This document shows positions 53,001-59,608 of a stretch of DNA of 64,000 nucleotides, in pieces. The translations under genes and the position numbers were made by a program. The notes beneath the pieces are model-generated. The model worked only from the letters and a program-made list of their open reading frames with translations, made no database searches and was not told the origin of the DNA. The stretch comes from Pithys albifrons albifrons (lineage: Eukaryota; Chordata; Aves; Passeriformes; Thamnophilidae): the NCBI RefSeq assembly GCF_047495875.1, contig NC_092463.1, positions 35,281,724 to 35,345,723 on the forward strand, written 5' to 3'. Each line of letters starts with the position of its first letter. Position 1 is the stretch's first letter.

Positions 53001-56000
53001 TAATGAAATTTTAACTTCCAAACTGAAGCATTCTTGCAAGGCTTTGCAGACTTAACACAAAGTCTCTATCCATCCATACTCTATCCATCAATCTCTTTCC
53101 ATCCATACTGCCCACTGTGTTTCATGTCTGCGACCATTCCCCACTCCCTACTGGCAGACAAGCCTTAGGTGTGCCCACCCAGTGCCTGATCCCTGGAGGG
53201 CAGGTTCTCCAGCAACACTTGGCAAAGCATCTCCTCATCCCCATGCAGGAACACCAAGCGCACAGCAGAGGTGTGGATGGATGAATACAAGCAGTACTAC
53301 TATGAGGCCCGGCCATCTGCTATTGGGAAGTCATTTGGAAGGTAAGCCGCCACCAGAACTTGGTAGCAGGGTTCTGGTAAACCCCTTGGTAGCAAGAAGT
53401 AGTTTTTACATCTTCTCTAACACTAAGTGTGAGAAAAAGAGATGGTCTGACAGGCTGGGTTGCCATGGAGGTTGTAGCTTGAGTGTCTGGTTAATGAGGT
53501 TTGCTTCTAATTCACTTTATTTTCCCCCCAGTAACTCTGCATAAATCATTTGTTAGCAGAAGGCCAAAGGGATCTGTAATGAAATTAAAAGGCCAGACAT
53601 TTTAAGTGGATTGATAGGAATATTTTTTTAACATAACATGCAGCTGTTCTGGAAACACAAACTATGCTGTTACGGGAGTTTAATCTAGAGTTCTGTGCAG
53701 ATGCAGAATCCCAGGGCAAGCACGGCTTGCTGGCACAGGAGACAGGTTGCTCTTGGTGCATTTCCCTCTTTCTTGTTGAGTGAATGGGTAGTTTGCCTGG
53801 TTTGCAGGGCAGGAAAGAACATGGCCAATAGTGAGATGTCTCGTTCAGAAACACAGTCTCTGCAGAACTGTGCTCCTTACAGCTGCTTTGCCAAAGCTGT
53901 TTTCAGGCCACATGGGATTCATTGCCATGAGCTTGACTGTTCTCTGTGACCCAGAAATCAGTGATGGACACCAAAACCTGGAATGAGGGGAGAGCTTGTT
54001 CTCGGTGCTATCAAACCACTATGACTCCCAAATAAATGTAAAAATCCCAGGGATTCTGTATATCTGTGGGTTGTATCTGCCTGTGAACAAGTGGCTCTTG
54101 TTGCATCAGTGTAAGGACTTGGCAAATGTGGTTGTATCTCAGATGTGTAGCTATATGTACTGGGTAATGATGCATCTCCTACTTATTTGATGACAAGCAG
54201 GTCACTTTTTTTGCTGTACATTGTGCTTTATTATCATGATGCATTACATATCTTTTTACAAATAACTTTGCCTACCTAATTTATCTGTCCTTAAGCTGAC
54301 TGCAGCAGCTGGGCTGGGACCAAATAGCAAGTAACCCTGCTCCCTGTGAAGGAAACCAGACTGTTGCATTTTGTACATGGATATATTGTTCATGTGTTTT
54401 ATGGGCAAAACCTGCAGCCCTATACACACAGACTTCCTAGGGACTTTCCCGGCAGCATTGGTTGAATAAGAGCAGGAGCAAAGTATAAGGCTTTGATTTC
54501 AGGCAATTTTTTTACCTGTAGTAACAGCCCTGTGAACCTTAATCTAGAACCATAAAATCTAGATTTTAGAATGCAAATGCCTTTGACGCCATCACTGACA
54601 ACTGTGCCTATAATGGACCCTTCTTCCTCACAATTTTGGTAGATACAGAATCTAAGTACATTACCTTGAGGTGTGTGGCCTCATGTATGTGTACAATGAC
54701 CTCTGTGGGCTGAGGATGGCAAGGCACATACAATTGAAATTCCTTCCAACACACAAATGTAATGTTACAACTTGAGGAGAAGAGCTCCTACTTTCACTGC
54801 TCACAGAATCACAGAATATCCTGAGTTGGAAGGGACCCACAAAGATCATCTAGTCCAACTCCTGGCATTGCACAGGGCTGTTCCCAAAAGTCGCACCATG
54901 TATCTGAGAGCCTTGTCCAAATGCTTCTTGAACTCTGTCAGATGTGGTGCTGTGACCACTGCCCTTGGGAGCCTGTTCCAGTGCCCAGCCACCCTCTGGG
55001 TGAAGAACCTCTAATATCCAATCTAAACCTCCCCAGACACAACTTCAGGTCATTCTCTTGGGTCCTGTCACTGGTCATCACAGAGAAGAGATCAGTGCCT
55101 GCCTCTCCTCTTCTCTTCATGAGGAAGTTGTAACTGCAACGAGGTCTCCCCTCAGTCTCCTCTTCTCCAGGCTGAACACACCAAGTGCCCTCAGCCGCTC
55201 CTCATATGACTTCCCCTCAAGACCCTTCACCATCTGCATTGCCCTCCTTTGGACACTCCCTATGGCTTAATATCTTTCTTACATTCCAGTGCCCCAAACT
55301 GCATACAATATTCAAGGTGAGGCCACCCCAGTGCAGAGCAGAGTGGGAAAATCCCCTCCCTTGACCAGCTGGTGATGCTGTGCCTGATGGCCCCCAGGAC
55401 ACGGTTGGCCTTCCTGGCTGCCAGGGCACTGCTAGCTCATATTCAACTTACTGTCAACCAGGACCCCCAGGTCCCCTTCCATGGCACTGCCTTCCAGTCT
55501 GTATGAACATCCAGGGTTGCCCCATCCCAGGTGCAGAATCTGTCAGTTTCCTTTCTTGAACTTCGTGTGGTTGGTGATTGCCCAGTCCTCTGATTTGTTG
55601 AGGTCTCTGCAGGACCTCCCTGCCTTTGAAGGAGTCACCAGTTCCTCCCAGTTTTGTGTAATCTGCAAACTTGCTCTGTATCCTTTACAGTTCTGCATCC
55701 AAGTCATTTATGAAGATGTTGAAGAGCACAGGGCCTAAGATGGAGCCCTGCAGATCCCTACTTGAGGGTGACTGCTTGAGGGAAATCCTCTTCTTTAGCA
55801 AGCTAAAGCCAAGCAGATCAGCAATGAGAGGACCACTGCAGCACATGGTTACTGAGGTGTTGAGTTAGTCTCTCTTTATACTCTTCCCCTTTCCCCAAAC
55901 AGCTTAAGGACAAATAACTAAGTTCTCCAGGTTGGAAACCCAGCCTGAGCCTAGGGCTGCTGCAATGAGCTAAAGACGTTCTTTAGCACATACAGATTAA

Positions 56001-59000
56001 TCGTATGTGGGCACCTGAACACAAACACTTTCTAGGCCTTTTCAGCAACAGATCATTATGCAGTTTTCATGGTATGCTCCTACAGGGGCACCAGGAAGCA
56101 GGAGTGCTTTCCTGGTCCTACAGTAGTTTTACTGCAATGTATTATTTAACAAGGTAGGACCTGGGCCCTGCCAAAGGAAGCACAAGAACAGCTTTCTAAG
56201 GTGTTTGTGTCTTTCATTTCTATTTCCTGCCACTTGCCTCTCTTCTGCTTTTCACCTCAGGTCACTGTAATGCTCTGAACCCAGCAACAGGGATGTGGGA
56301 GAATGAGTAATGGCAAAAAGTCATATAATCTTCCTCAAACCTCCAGGCCAGTCTTCATTGTTCCCCTTCCTCCTGCTCACTGCCTTGTCCTGTGTTTCCA
56401 GTGTTGCAGACCGAGTGGAGCAGAGACGCAAACTGAACTGTAAATCCTTCCAGTGGTATCTGGAGAATGTCTACCCTGAGCTCAAGTGAGTCAGTTCTTC
56501 ACTTGTAGAAATCTCTGAAGAATCTGGGAGGTGGGTCACAATGAGAAGCTGCGACTTGAAAGCAGTGGACAAAGGAAGGACTTATGCTTGGATAAGGTTG
56601 TCCTTTTTTCTCTCTTCTTTTTGATGAGAAACCTCATGTGTTTTCCTGGCCTATATCATAACAACTCTGCAAAAGGTTTGTTGCTCCTGCCTCCAGGAGC
56701 CTTCTGCTTTGCCCCAGACAGCTGTCCCTTGGAGATGTGCAACAGTGGTGTTTTCAGAGGTGGAGGGTGCAGGCAAGTGCCAGAGCACTACATCCCTTCC
56801 AGTTACAACTTGGTCTCTGCCTGTTGGATGCTCTGGAGGTAGTTGAGCCAAGTAGAGCTGGACCCCCTCAGTGCAGAGCTGTGCATGGTTCAGAGAAAGC
56901 TCCAGTGAATGCCTGTGGCTTCCCCTGCCCTGGGTCAGGATGCAGTAGTGTGTTTTTGCTCAGATGGGAGATAGCCTGTGTAGAGCTGTGTTGTTAGCAC
57001 ATGCTATCCAACACAGCCTGGCTATACATCTTTACATCTCAATCCGTGGCTATCAGGAGTGGAGACTAAAACATCCACTGTAGTCTGGCCTTCATGTCTT
57101 ACCTGTATTCCTACCAAAGAGACTATGAATATGTGTGAGCACTGGGGAGAAGACTGAAAAAGGGGGAGACAGAAGCAGGGTAATCAGTGTGGATATGGCT
57201 TTTTGCTGGAAATGGTCTCTTTCAGAATAATCACATTAAACTGCCTGGGGTATACCTAAAGATCCTAGTATGCCTTCTGAAACAAAAAAGTACCAGTCCT
57301 CTGACCAAGTTTTCCTTTGACTTTTGCCTCCTCCAGGTATTTACAGTGGATAGCATAATATTAGTAATTTTCTTTCGAATACAGGGAACTGTGTTTCAGT
57401 CAGGGACCAGTTATGACCTTAATGAGTGTGAAAGTGCTTTGGACATTTCTGTGAATGAAGTACCATGCAACTGTCATTTTACTTTAAGGATTCCTGAAAA
57501 GGAGTTGATTCCAGGAATAATTAAGCAAGGAGGAAACTGCCTGGAGTCTTGGGCACAGGATACCACAGGGAATATGTTGGCTGCCATGGGAAACTGTAAA
57601 GGAACAGTGAACAATCCTCCTGTCACTCAGGTAAGGCAGGCTTCAGTTTAGTGCATTGCTCCTACTTCTACCCTTTTTATTAGCTGAGAATGAAAAGGCA
57701 TCTCTAGCCTTGATGTGTTTTTATAGAGGTGAATGAAGGAAGAATTTGACCATTTAGAAGAATGATTTTTTTAATGGTAAGCAGAAAAAGAAGGTGTGCC
57801 CGTCTCTTAGAGGTTTGTTGGCTCAACAGACTCAACAGTCAGGCACAGAGTAGGAAGTTTCATCACCCAAAGACAAGTAGAGTTTGAATTCTCAGGGGGC
57901 TGAAAAGTCTGTGCAGTAGATGTGTGACCAGGGTTTAAGTCATGGAACTCTTCCCACTTGGGCTATTGCTTAGGTGTGTTCAGCTTTCGTTGTCCAACTC
58001 ACCAGAATTGTCCTGGGGCTGTGCTTGGCTAGTACCTTGGCATGTGGGTAAGAGATATTCCCAGGATCAGAAACATTCCTTGGTCTACCAGTTTAGCTGT
58101 GGCTGCAGATTACTTGAATTGTGCTGTTTTACAGATATGTTTCCGTATAAAGCTCAGATAGAATTTCAGTAGCTAAGACCCCAGATGCAGTAATGTGATG
58201 CAGCTCTCCTAACTGCAGTGGAGCTGTGCTGGTTTATATGAGCTGAAGATCTGCACTCAACCTCTTCTTTTGGTGATTGAAAACAGCAGGGAAGCAGCTT
58301 GAGAAAGTTAAGGGTCACAGTAGGATATTTTATGCCAGAAAACATATTCACATCTGTTAAGTGTTGAAAACTAGTTTGCAGCCAACATTCAATATGCCAT
58401 TTAATCTGACTCATTGTTTCATGTCATTATTGTTTGAAATCTGTGAAATTTACTGCATTTTGGTTTTTTTTTCCTTGATGAAAGTACAGTAATAATAGTT
58501 GATTGGGTTGGACATCCATCTAGTCAGAGGGAAAGATGAGGCAGCTTGTCCTTTATGTGTGCTGATGATATATAGATATGCTGGCATGTGTTTTGCTTTG
58601 CTTGACAATCTATAGGTCCAGGATACCTGTTACAGTACATGTCTGCTATATAAAGTATGCAGAAGCAGTTGCACATCTTGTAAATCGGAGCTCAGGGTTC
58701 TCCTTGCTTTGTAGGCCTGAATCTGTAAAGCTGCAGAACAAACTGCATGGGATCCAAGGTTAATCTGACATCTCAGATGGTGAGAGGAGCCAGCTGCAGG
58801 CTATGAAATGGTCATGATGCACCAAGCCTGAGCATAAACCTCTGATCAGGTGAAGACTGCTGTGGTAGACTTCCCAGGCAGCCTTTTGTAAGAATAGAAC
58901 AAAGGATAGAGGTTTTTTAAATATCTGATAGAAAAAACTCTTTCTCCCTCATCTGATCACTGTTGTGATCCTAATGGAACCTTTGTTTTTCTTATTCCAA

Positions 59001-59119
59001 AGGAGTGGGTATTCAGTGACCCTTTAATTAGACAGCAGGACAAGTGTCTTTCCATTACCTCCTTCTCTACTGGCTCTCAGATCACACTGGAAGCCTGCAA
59101 TCAAAAAGATGGCAGACAG
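31914..59119 (+). CDS. GALNT16: Polypeptide N-acetylgalactosaminyltransferase 16, 13 internal coding exons (partial at both ends)
   Basis: The gene encodes a Golgi type II membrane glycosyltransferase of CAZy family GT27. The family transfers GalNAc from UDP-GalNAc to Ser/Thr and so starts mucin-type O-glycosylation. Exons: 31914-32089, 34896-34994, 40189-40256, 42676-42741, 43795-43916, 45958-46045, 46993-47077, 48103-48206, 52177-52303, 53249-53341, 56402-56485, 57489-57630, 59003-59119. All junctions are GT-AG and in phase, giving 457 codons with no stop. In that reading, residues 1-60 are stem, about 70-180 the GT1/UDP-binding half with ITFHNEAR and DSH (158-160, Mn2+ binding), about 230-300 the Gal/GalNAc-T motif with WGGEN (264-268) and VGHVF (His 292), and 380-457 lectin repeats alpha and beta. 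The leading [25 protein letters not shown] and CLES lectin start match what I recall of GALNT16 better than GALNT14 or GALNT2. Human GALNT16 has about 558 residues, so roughly 58 N-terminal and 45 C-terminal residues are missing. GALNT14 is the main alternative but differs at its stem and lectin. Confidence 0.93.
32090..34895 (+). other. GALNT16: GALNT16 intron between stem exon and HNEAR exon
   Basis: 2.8-kb intron, GT at 32090 and AG at 34894-34895. No repeat ends or genes recognised. Confidence 0.85.
34896..34994 (+). CDS. GALNT16: GALNT16 exon with HNEAR nucleotide-sugar motif
   Basis: The acceptor is gtgctgcag|GTGCAC and the donor is AAGAG|GTGAGT. The 99 nt give residues 60-91, including [20 protein letters not shown]. 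This is the first beta-strand and helix of the GT-A fold, which contacts UDP. The exon enters with one base completing Arg59 and leaves with two bases of Ser92. A minus-strand open frame at 35001-35495 begins just past the donor and has no features of a gene. Confidence 0.94.
34995..40188 (+). other. GALNT16: GALNT16 intron, largest between visible exons
   Basis: 5.2-kb intron, GT at 34995 and AG at 40187-40188. It contains a possible MIR-like piece near 38335-38390. The 164-codon minus frame at 35001-35495 and the 140-codon minus frame at 36736-37158 show no domains. Confidence 0.85.
38335..38390 (-). repeat. Possible MIR-like fragment
   Basis: gattaaatgcctttcccaag followed by gatccacagcaaat resembles the MIR segment GTTAAGTGACTTGCCCAAGG followed by TCACACAGC. 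Very diverged. Confidence 0.3.
40189..40256 (+). CDS. GALNT16: GALNT16 exon with EIILVDD motif
   Basis: A strong pyrimidine tract ends ccctgcag|TGTTCTG; the donor is CAGATC|GTAAGT. The 68 nt encode [22 protein letters not shown] (visible residues 93-114). The LVDD acid pair is the family's nucleotide-binding segment. An NRT sequon lies at residues 95-97. The intron before it is the longest between visible exons, about 5.2 kb. Confidence 0.94.
40257..42675 (+). other. GALNT16: GALNT16 intron
   Basis: 2.4-kb intron bounded by GTAAGT and ctaag. The 180-codon minus frame at 40662-41204 is the longest frame in the window but overlaps plus frames, has no domain and no splice support. Confidence 0.85.
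42676..42741 (+). CDS. GALNT16: GALNT16 exon, PEDCQLL...KVKCLRN segment
   Basis: The acceptor is ttccctaag|CTGAGG and the donor is GAGAAG|GTGAGT. The 66 nt encode residues 116-136 and complete Pro115. The translation [21 protein letters not shown] is followed across the intron by [10 protein letters not shown], which joins the helix and strand leading to the metal site. It is short but fixed by phase on both sides. Confidence 0.92.
42742..43794 (+). other. GALNT16: GALNT16 intron
   Basis: 1.05-kb intron bounded by GTGAGT and ctgtag. Nothing else seen. Confidence 0.85.
43795..43916 (+). CDS. GALNT16: GALNT16 exon with DSH metal-binding motif
   Basis: The acceptor is cactgtag|GGCTGA and the donor is AAAGAG|GTGAGC. 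The 122 nt encode residues 138-177, including [10 protein letters not shown] and [12 protein letters not shown]. Asp158 and His160 of DSH are the GALNT equivalent of the DXD Mn2+ ligands, and both are intact, so the protein is predicted to be catalytically competent. The exon ends on a codon boundary after QRVKE. Confidence 0.95.
43917..45957 (+). other. GALNT16: GALNT16 intron with AT-rich tract
   Basis: 2.0-kb intron bounded by GTGAGC and ccctcag. An AT-rich tract at 45418-45482 (ending tgtattatatatattataat) is simple sequence. Confidence 0.85.
45958..46045 (+). CDS. GALNT16: GALNT16 exon, [13 protein letters not shown] segment
   Basis: The acceptor follows a long pyrimidine run (ctctccctcag|GATTAT) and the donor is GGGGAG|GTGGGT. 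The 88 nt encode residues 178-206, [20 protein letters not shown] and then LAASADLRG. The first exon base opens a codon and the last base starts Gly207. The sequence is conserved catalytic-domain core shared by the GALNT16/GALNT14/GALNT2 branch. Confidence 0.94.
46046..46992 (+). other. GALNT16: GALNT16 intron
   Basis: 0.95-kb intron bounded by GTGGGT and ttctcag. Nothing else seen. Confidence 0.85.
46993..47077 (+). CDS. GALNT16: GALNT16 exon, [13 protein letters not shown] segment
   Basis: The acceptor is ccttctcag|GGTTTG and the donor is TATAAG|GTAACT. The 85 nt encode residues 208-234. [15 protein letters not shown] is followed by [13 protein letters not shown]; this subfamily's aromatic and basic residues here line the acceptor groove and the catalytic loop that leads into the Gal/GalNAc-T motif. 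Two bases of Arg235 are carried into the next exon. Confidence 0.94.
47078..48102 (+). other. GALNT16: GALNT16 intron
   Basis: 1.0-kb intron bounded by GTAACT and attccag. Nothing else seen. Confidence 0.85.
48103..48206 (+). CDS. GALNT16: GALNT16 exon with WGGEN motif
   Basis: The acceptor is ctattccag|AACCCC and the donor is ACTTTG|GTAAGT. The 104 nt encode residues 236-269, [16 protein letters not shown] then [22 protein letters not shown] (264-268) is the signature of the Gal/GalNAc-transferase motif, and its Glu is essential in this family. The intron that follows is about 4 kb. Confidence 0.95.
48207..52176 (+). other. GALNT16: GALNT16 intron
   Basis: 4.0-kb intron bounded by GTAAGT and cttccag. 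No placed repeat. Frames up to about 104 codons are without features. Confidence 0.85.
52177..52303 (+). CDS. GALNT16: GALNT16 exon with [11 protein letters not shown]
   Basis: The acceptor is tctcttccag|AGCTCT and the donor is ATCAA|GTAGGT. The 127 nt encode residues 271-311, [20 protein letters not shown] then [21 protein letters not shown]. His292 is the third metal ligand and the following RKRHPY is the flexible catalytic loop. An overlapping minus-strand open frame (51993-52421) is the antisense shadow of this conserved exon. Confidence 0.95.
52304..53248 (+). other. GALNT16: GALNT16 intron with short ATCC-rich repeat
   Basis: 0.95-kb intron. At 53066-53110 the words tctatccatccatact, tctatccatcaatct and tttccatccatact form an imperfect 14-16-bp tandem repeat. 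Confidence 0.8.
53249..53341 (+). CDS. GALNT16: GALNT16 exon, [15 protein letters not shown] segment
   Basis: The acceptor is cccatgcag|GAACAC and the donor is GGAAG|GTAAGC. The 93 nt encode residues 313-342, [20 protein letters not shown] then [10 protein letters not shown]. The AEVWMDEYK block is near-invariant across GALNTs and helps form the acceptor site. The donor leaves two bases of Ser343. Confidence 0.95.
53342..56401 (+). other. GALNT16: GALNT16 intron carrying a CR1 insertion
   Basis: 3.1-kb intron bounded by GTAAGC and tttccag. About a third of it is the minus-strand CR1 at about 54800-55800. Confidence 0.85.
54800..55800 (-). mobile_element. CR1 LINE, about 1 kb, 3' part with reverse-transcriptase C-terminus
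   Basis: The plus strand begins gctcacagaatcacagaata followed by tcctgagttggaagggaccc, which is the reversed CR1 3' end, and continues with aagatcatctagtccaactc, ggctgaacacaccaagtgcc and ggacccccaggtcc. On the minus strand the decayed RT reads [19 protein letters not shown] (about 55700-55760), then KFADYTKL (about 55650; the catalytic FADD has become FADY), then HLGWGNPG (about 55510-55540). It is 5'-truncated, inserted opposite to GALNT16, and defective by stops and the lost Asp. It is the best preserved LINE in the window. Confidence 0.93.
56402..56485 (+). CDS. GALNT16: GALNT16 exon closing the catalytic domain
   Basis: The acceptor is tgtttccag|TGTTGC and the donor is CTCAA|GTGAGT. The 84 nt encode residues 344-370, [16 protein letters not shown] then [11 protein letters not shown]. 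The [15 protein letters not shown] element is the family hallmark at the end of the catalytic domain before the linker to the lectin. Two bases of Lys371 are completed by the first base of the next exon at 57489. Confidence 0.94.
56486..57488 (+). other. GALNT16: GALNT16 intron
   Basis: 1.0-kb intron bounded by GTGAGT and actttaag. Its last 300 bases are open in the frame of the downstream exon. Confidence 0.82.
57489..57630 (+). CDS. GALNT16: GALNT16 exon, linker and lectin alpha repeat
   Basis: The acceptor is ttttactttaag|GATTCC and the donor is ACTCAG|GTAAGG. The 142 nt encode [20 protein letters not shown] and then WAQDTTGNM through PPVTQ (residues 372-418). It begins the ricin-type (CBM13) lectin domain that binds existing GalNAc and steers follow-up glycosylation in GALNTs. 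The alpha-repeat CLD signature reads CLE (388-390), as I recall for human GALNT16. The frame stays open about 300 nt upstream into the intron, so the acceptor rests on phase match, the pyrimidine tract and homology. Confidence 0.88.
57631..59002 (+). other. GALNT16: GALNT16 intron
   Basis: 1.4-kb intron bounded by GTAAGG and tccaaag. Nothing else seen. Confidence 0.85.
59003..59119 (+). CDS. GALNT16: GALNT16 exon, lectin beta repeat
   Basis: The acceptor is tattccaaag|GAGTGG and the donor is AGACAG|GTAGGT. The 117 nt encode residues 419-457, [20 protein letters not shown] then [19 protein letters not shown]. It is recognisable as the beta repeat, with W-F-S-D, QQ-KCL and the C-N closing half-cystine, but is more diverged than the catalytic exons. 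The Asp of the CLD motif is Ser here (CLS, 433-435). The protein should continue with the KW...gamma repeat and stop in one more exon, not found before 64000. Confidence 0.88.
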
Positions 59120-59270
59120 GTAGGTAATGGGTGTGCCTGTTTTTAATCCCTTGGTTGCCACATACCAGTGTTCCTACATCACTGAAGCCAGCAGGGGCAA
59201 ACCTAGTACTATAAAAGCACATACAAATCCTTTCCATCTCCCTCTCTGATGTGTTTCATAAGCTTGTATG

Positions 59271-59281
59271 TATGAGATTTG
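59271..59281. repeat. Left 11-bp target-site duplication of the 5S retroposon
   Basis: tgtatgagatt, identical to 59598-59608. Confidence 0.8.
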
Positions 59282-59597
59282 GCAGTTAAATGCACCCTGA
59301 CACCCGATCCCATCAGATCTCGGAAGGTCAGCAGGGTCAGCCCTGGTCAGTACTTGGATGGGAGACCTCCTGGGAATACCGGGGGCTGTAGGTTCTAGTC
59401 CTGAGGACTTCACTGTCACTGTCCAAGCTCGCTCGGCCATGGGAGATGGACCTGAGGAGTTAAAGGGTGGGGCCAGTTCTGCACACGCTGTGCCTCACCT
59501 AAAACATCCACTGCACAGGCTGGAAGGGCACACCCACGTGGGGAGAGCCCTTCCCAAAGCTTCGTTCACAAAGCCGAGCCATACATACATACCTACA
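59282..59597 (+). mobile_element. 5S-rRNA-headed SINE-like retroposon with target-site duplication
   Basis: Positions 59295-59396 align end to end with vertebrate 5S rRNA from CACCCTGA to GCTGTAGG, with about a dozen substitutions and a 2-3-nt deletion. The internal RNA polymerase III control region is largely kept: box A is aggtcagcagggtc, the intermediate element and box C are TTGGATGGGAGACC followed by tCCTGGGAATACCGG. About 185 bp of unrelated, fairly CpG-rich body follows (from agtcctgaggacttcactgt to acaaagccgagcc), then a catacatacatac tail. The 11-mer tgtatgagatt flanks both sides (59271-59281 and 59598-59608). 5S head, unrelated body, short microsatellite tail and target duplication make a 5S-derived (SINE3-type) element rather than a 5S gene. 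The (CATA)n tail suggests mobilisation by a non-CR1 LINE, perhaps an RTE; that is inference. Confidence 0.82.
59295..59396 (+). pseudogene. 5S rRNA-like sequence (head of the retroposon)
   Basis: Recognised by CGATC...GATCTCGGAAG, AGCAGGGTC, TAGTACTTGGATGGGAG-like cagtacttggatgggag and CCTGGGAATACCGG. The first 14 or so bases of 5S (GCCTACGGCCATAC) are replaced by diverged sequence, the helix-forming ends no longer pair well, and transcription would not terminate at the usual T run after position 120, because the sequence continues into the SINE body. It is not a functional ribosomal gene. Confidence 0.85.
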
Positions 59598-59608
59598 TGT
59601 ATGAGATT
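59598..59608. repeat. Right 11-bp target-site duplication of the 5S retroposon
   Basis: tgtatgagatt directly after the catacatacatacctaca tail; copy of 59271-59281. Confidence 0.8.

Noticed and set aside
59295..59396. Functional 5S rRNA gene
   Set aside because: 5' end diverged, terminal helix lost, no terminator after the 3' end, and flanking target duplications show retroposition.
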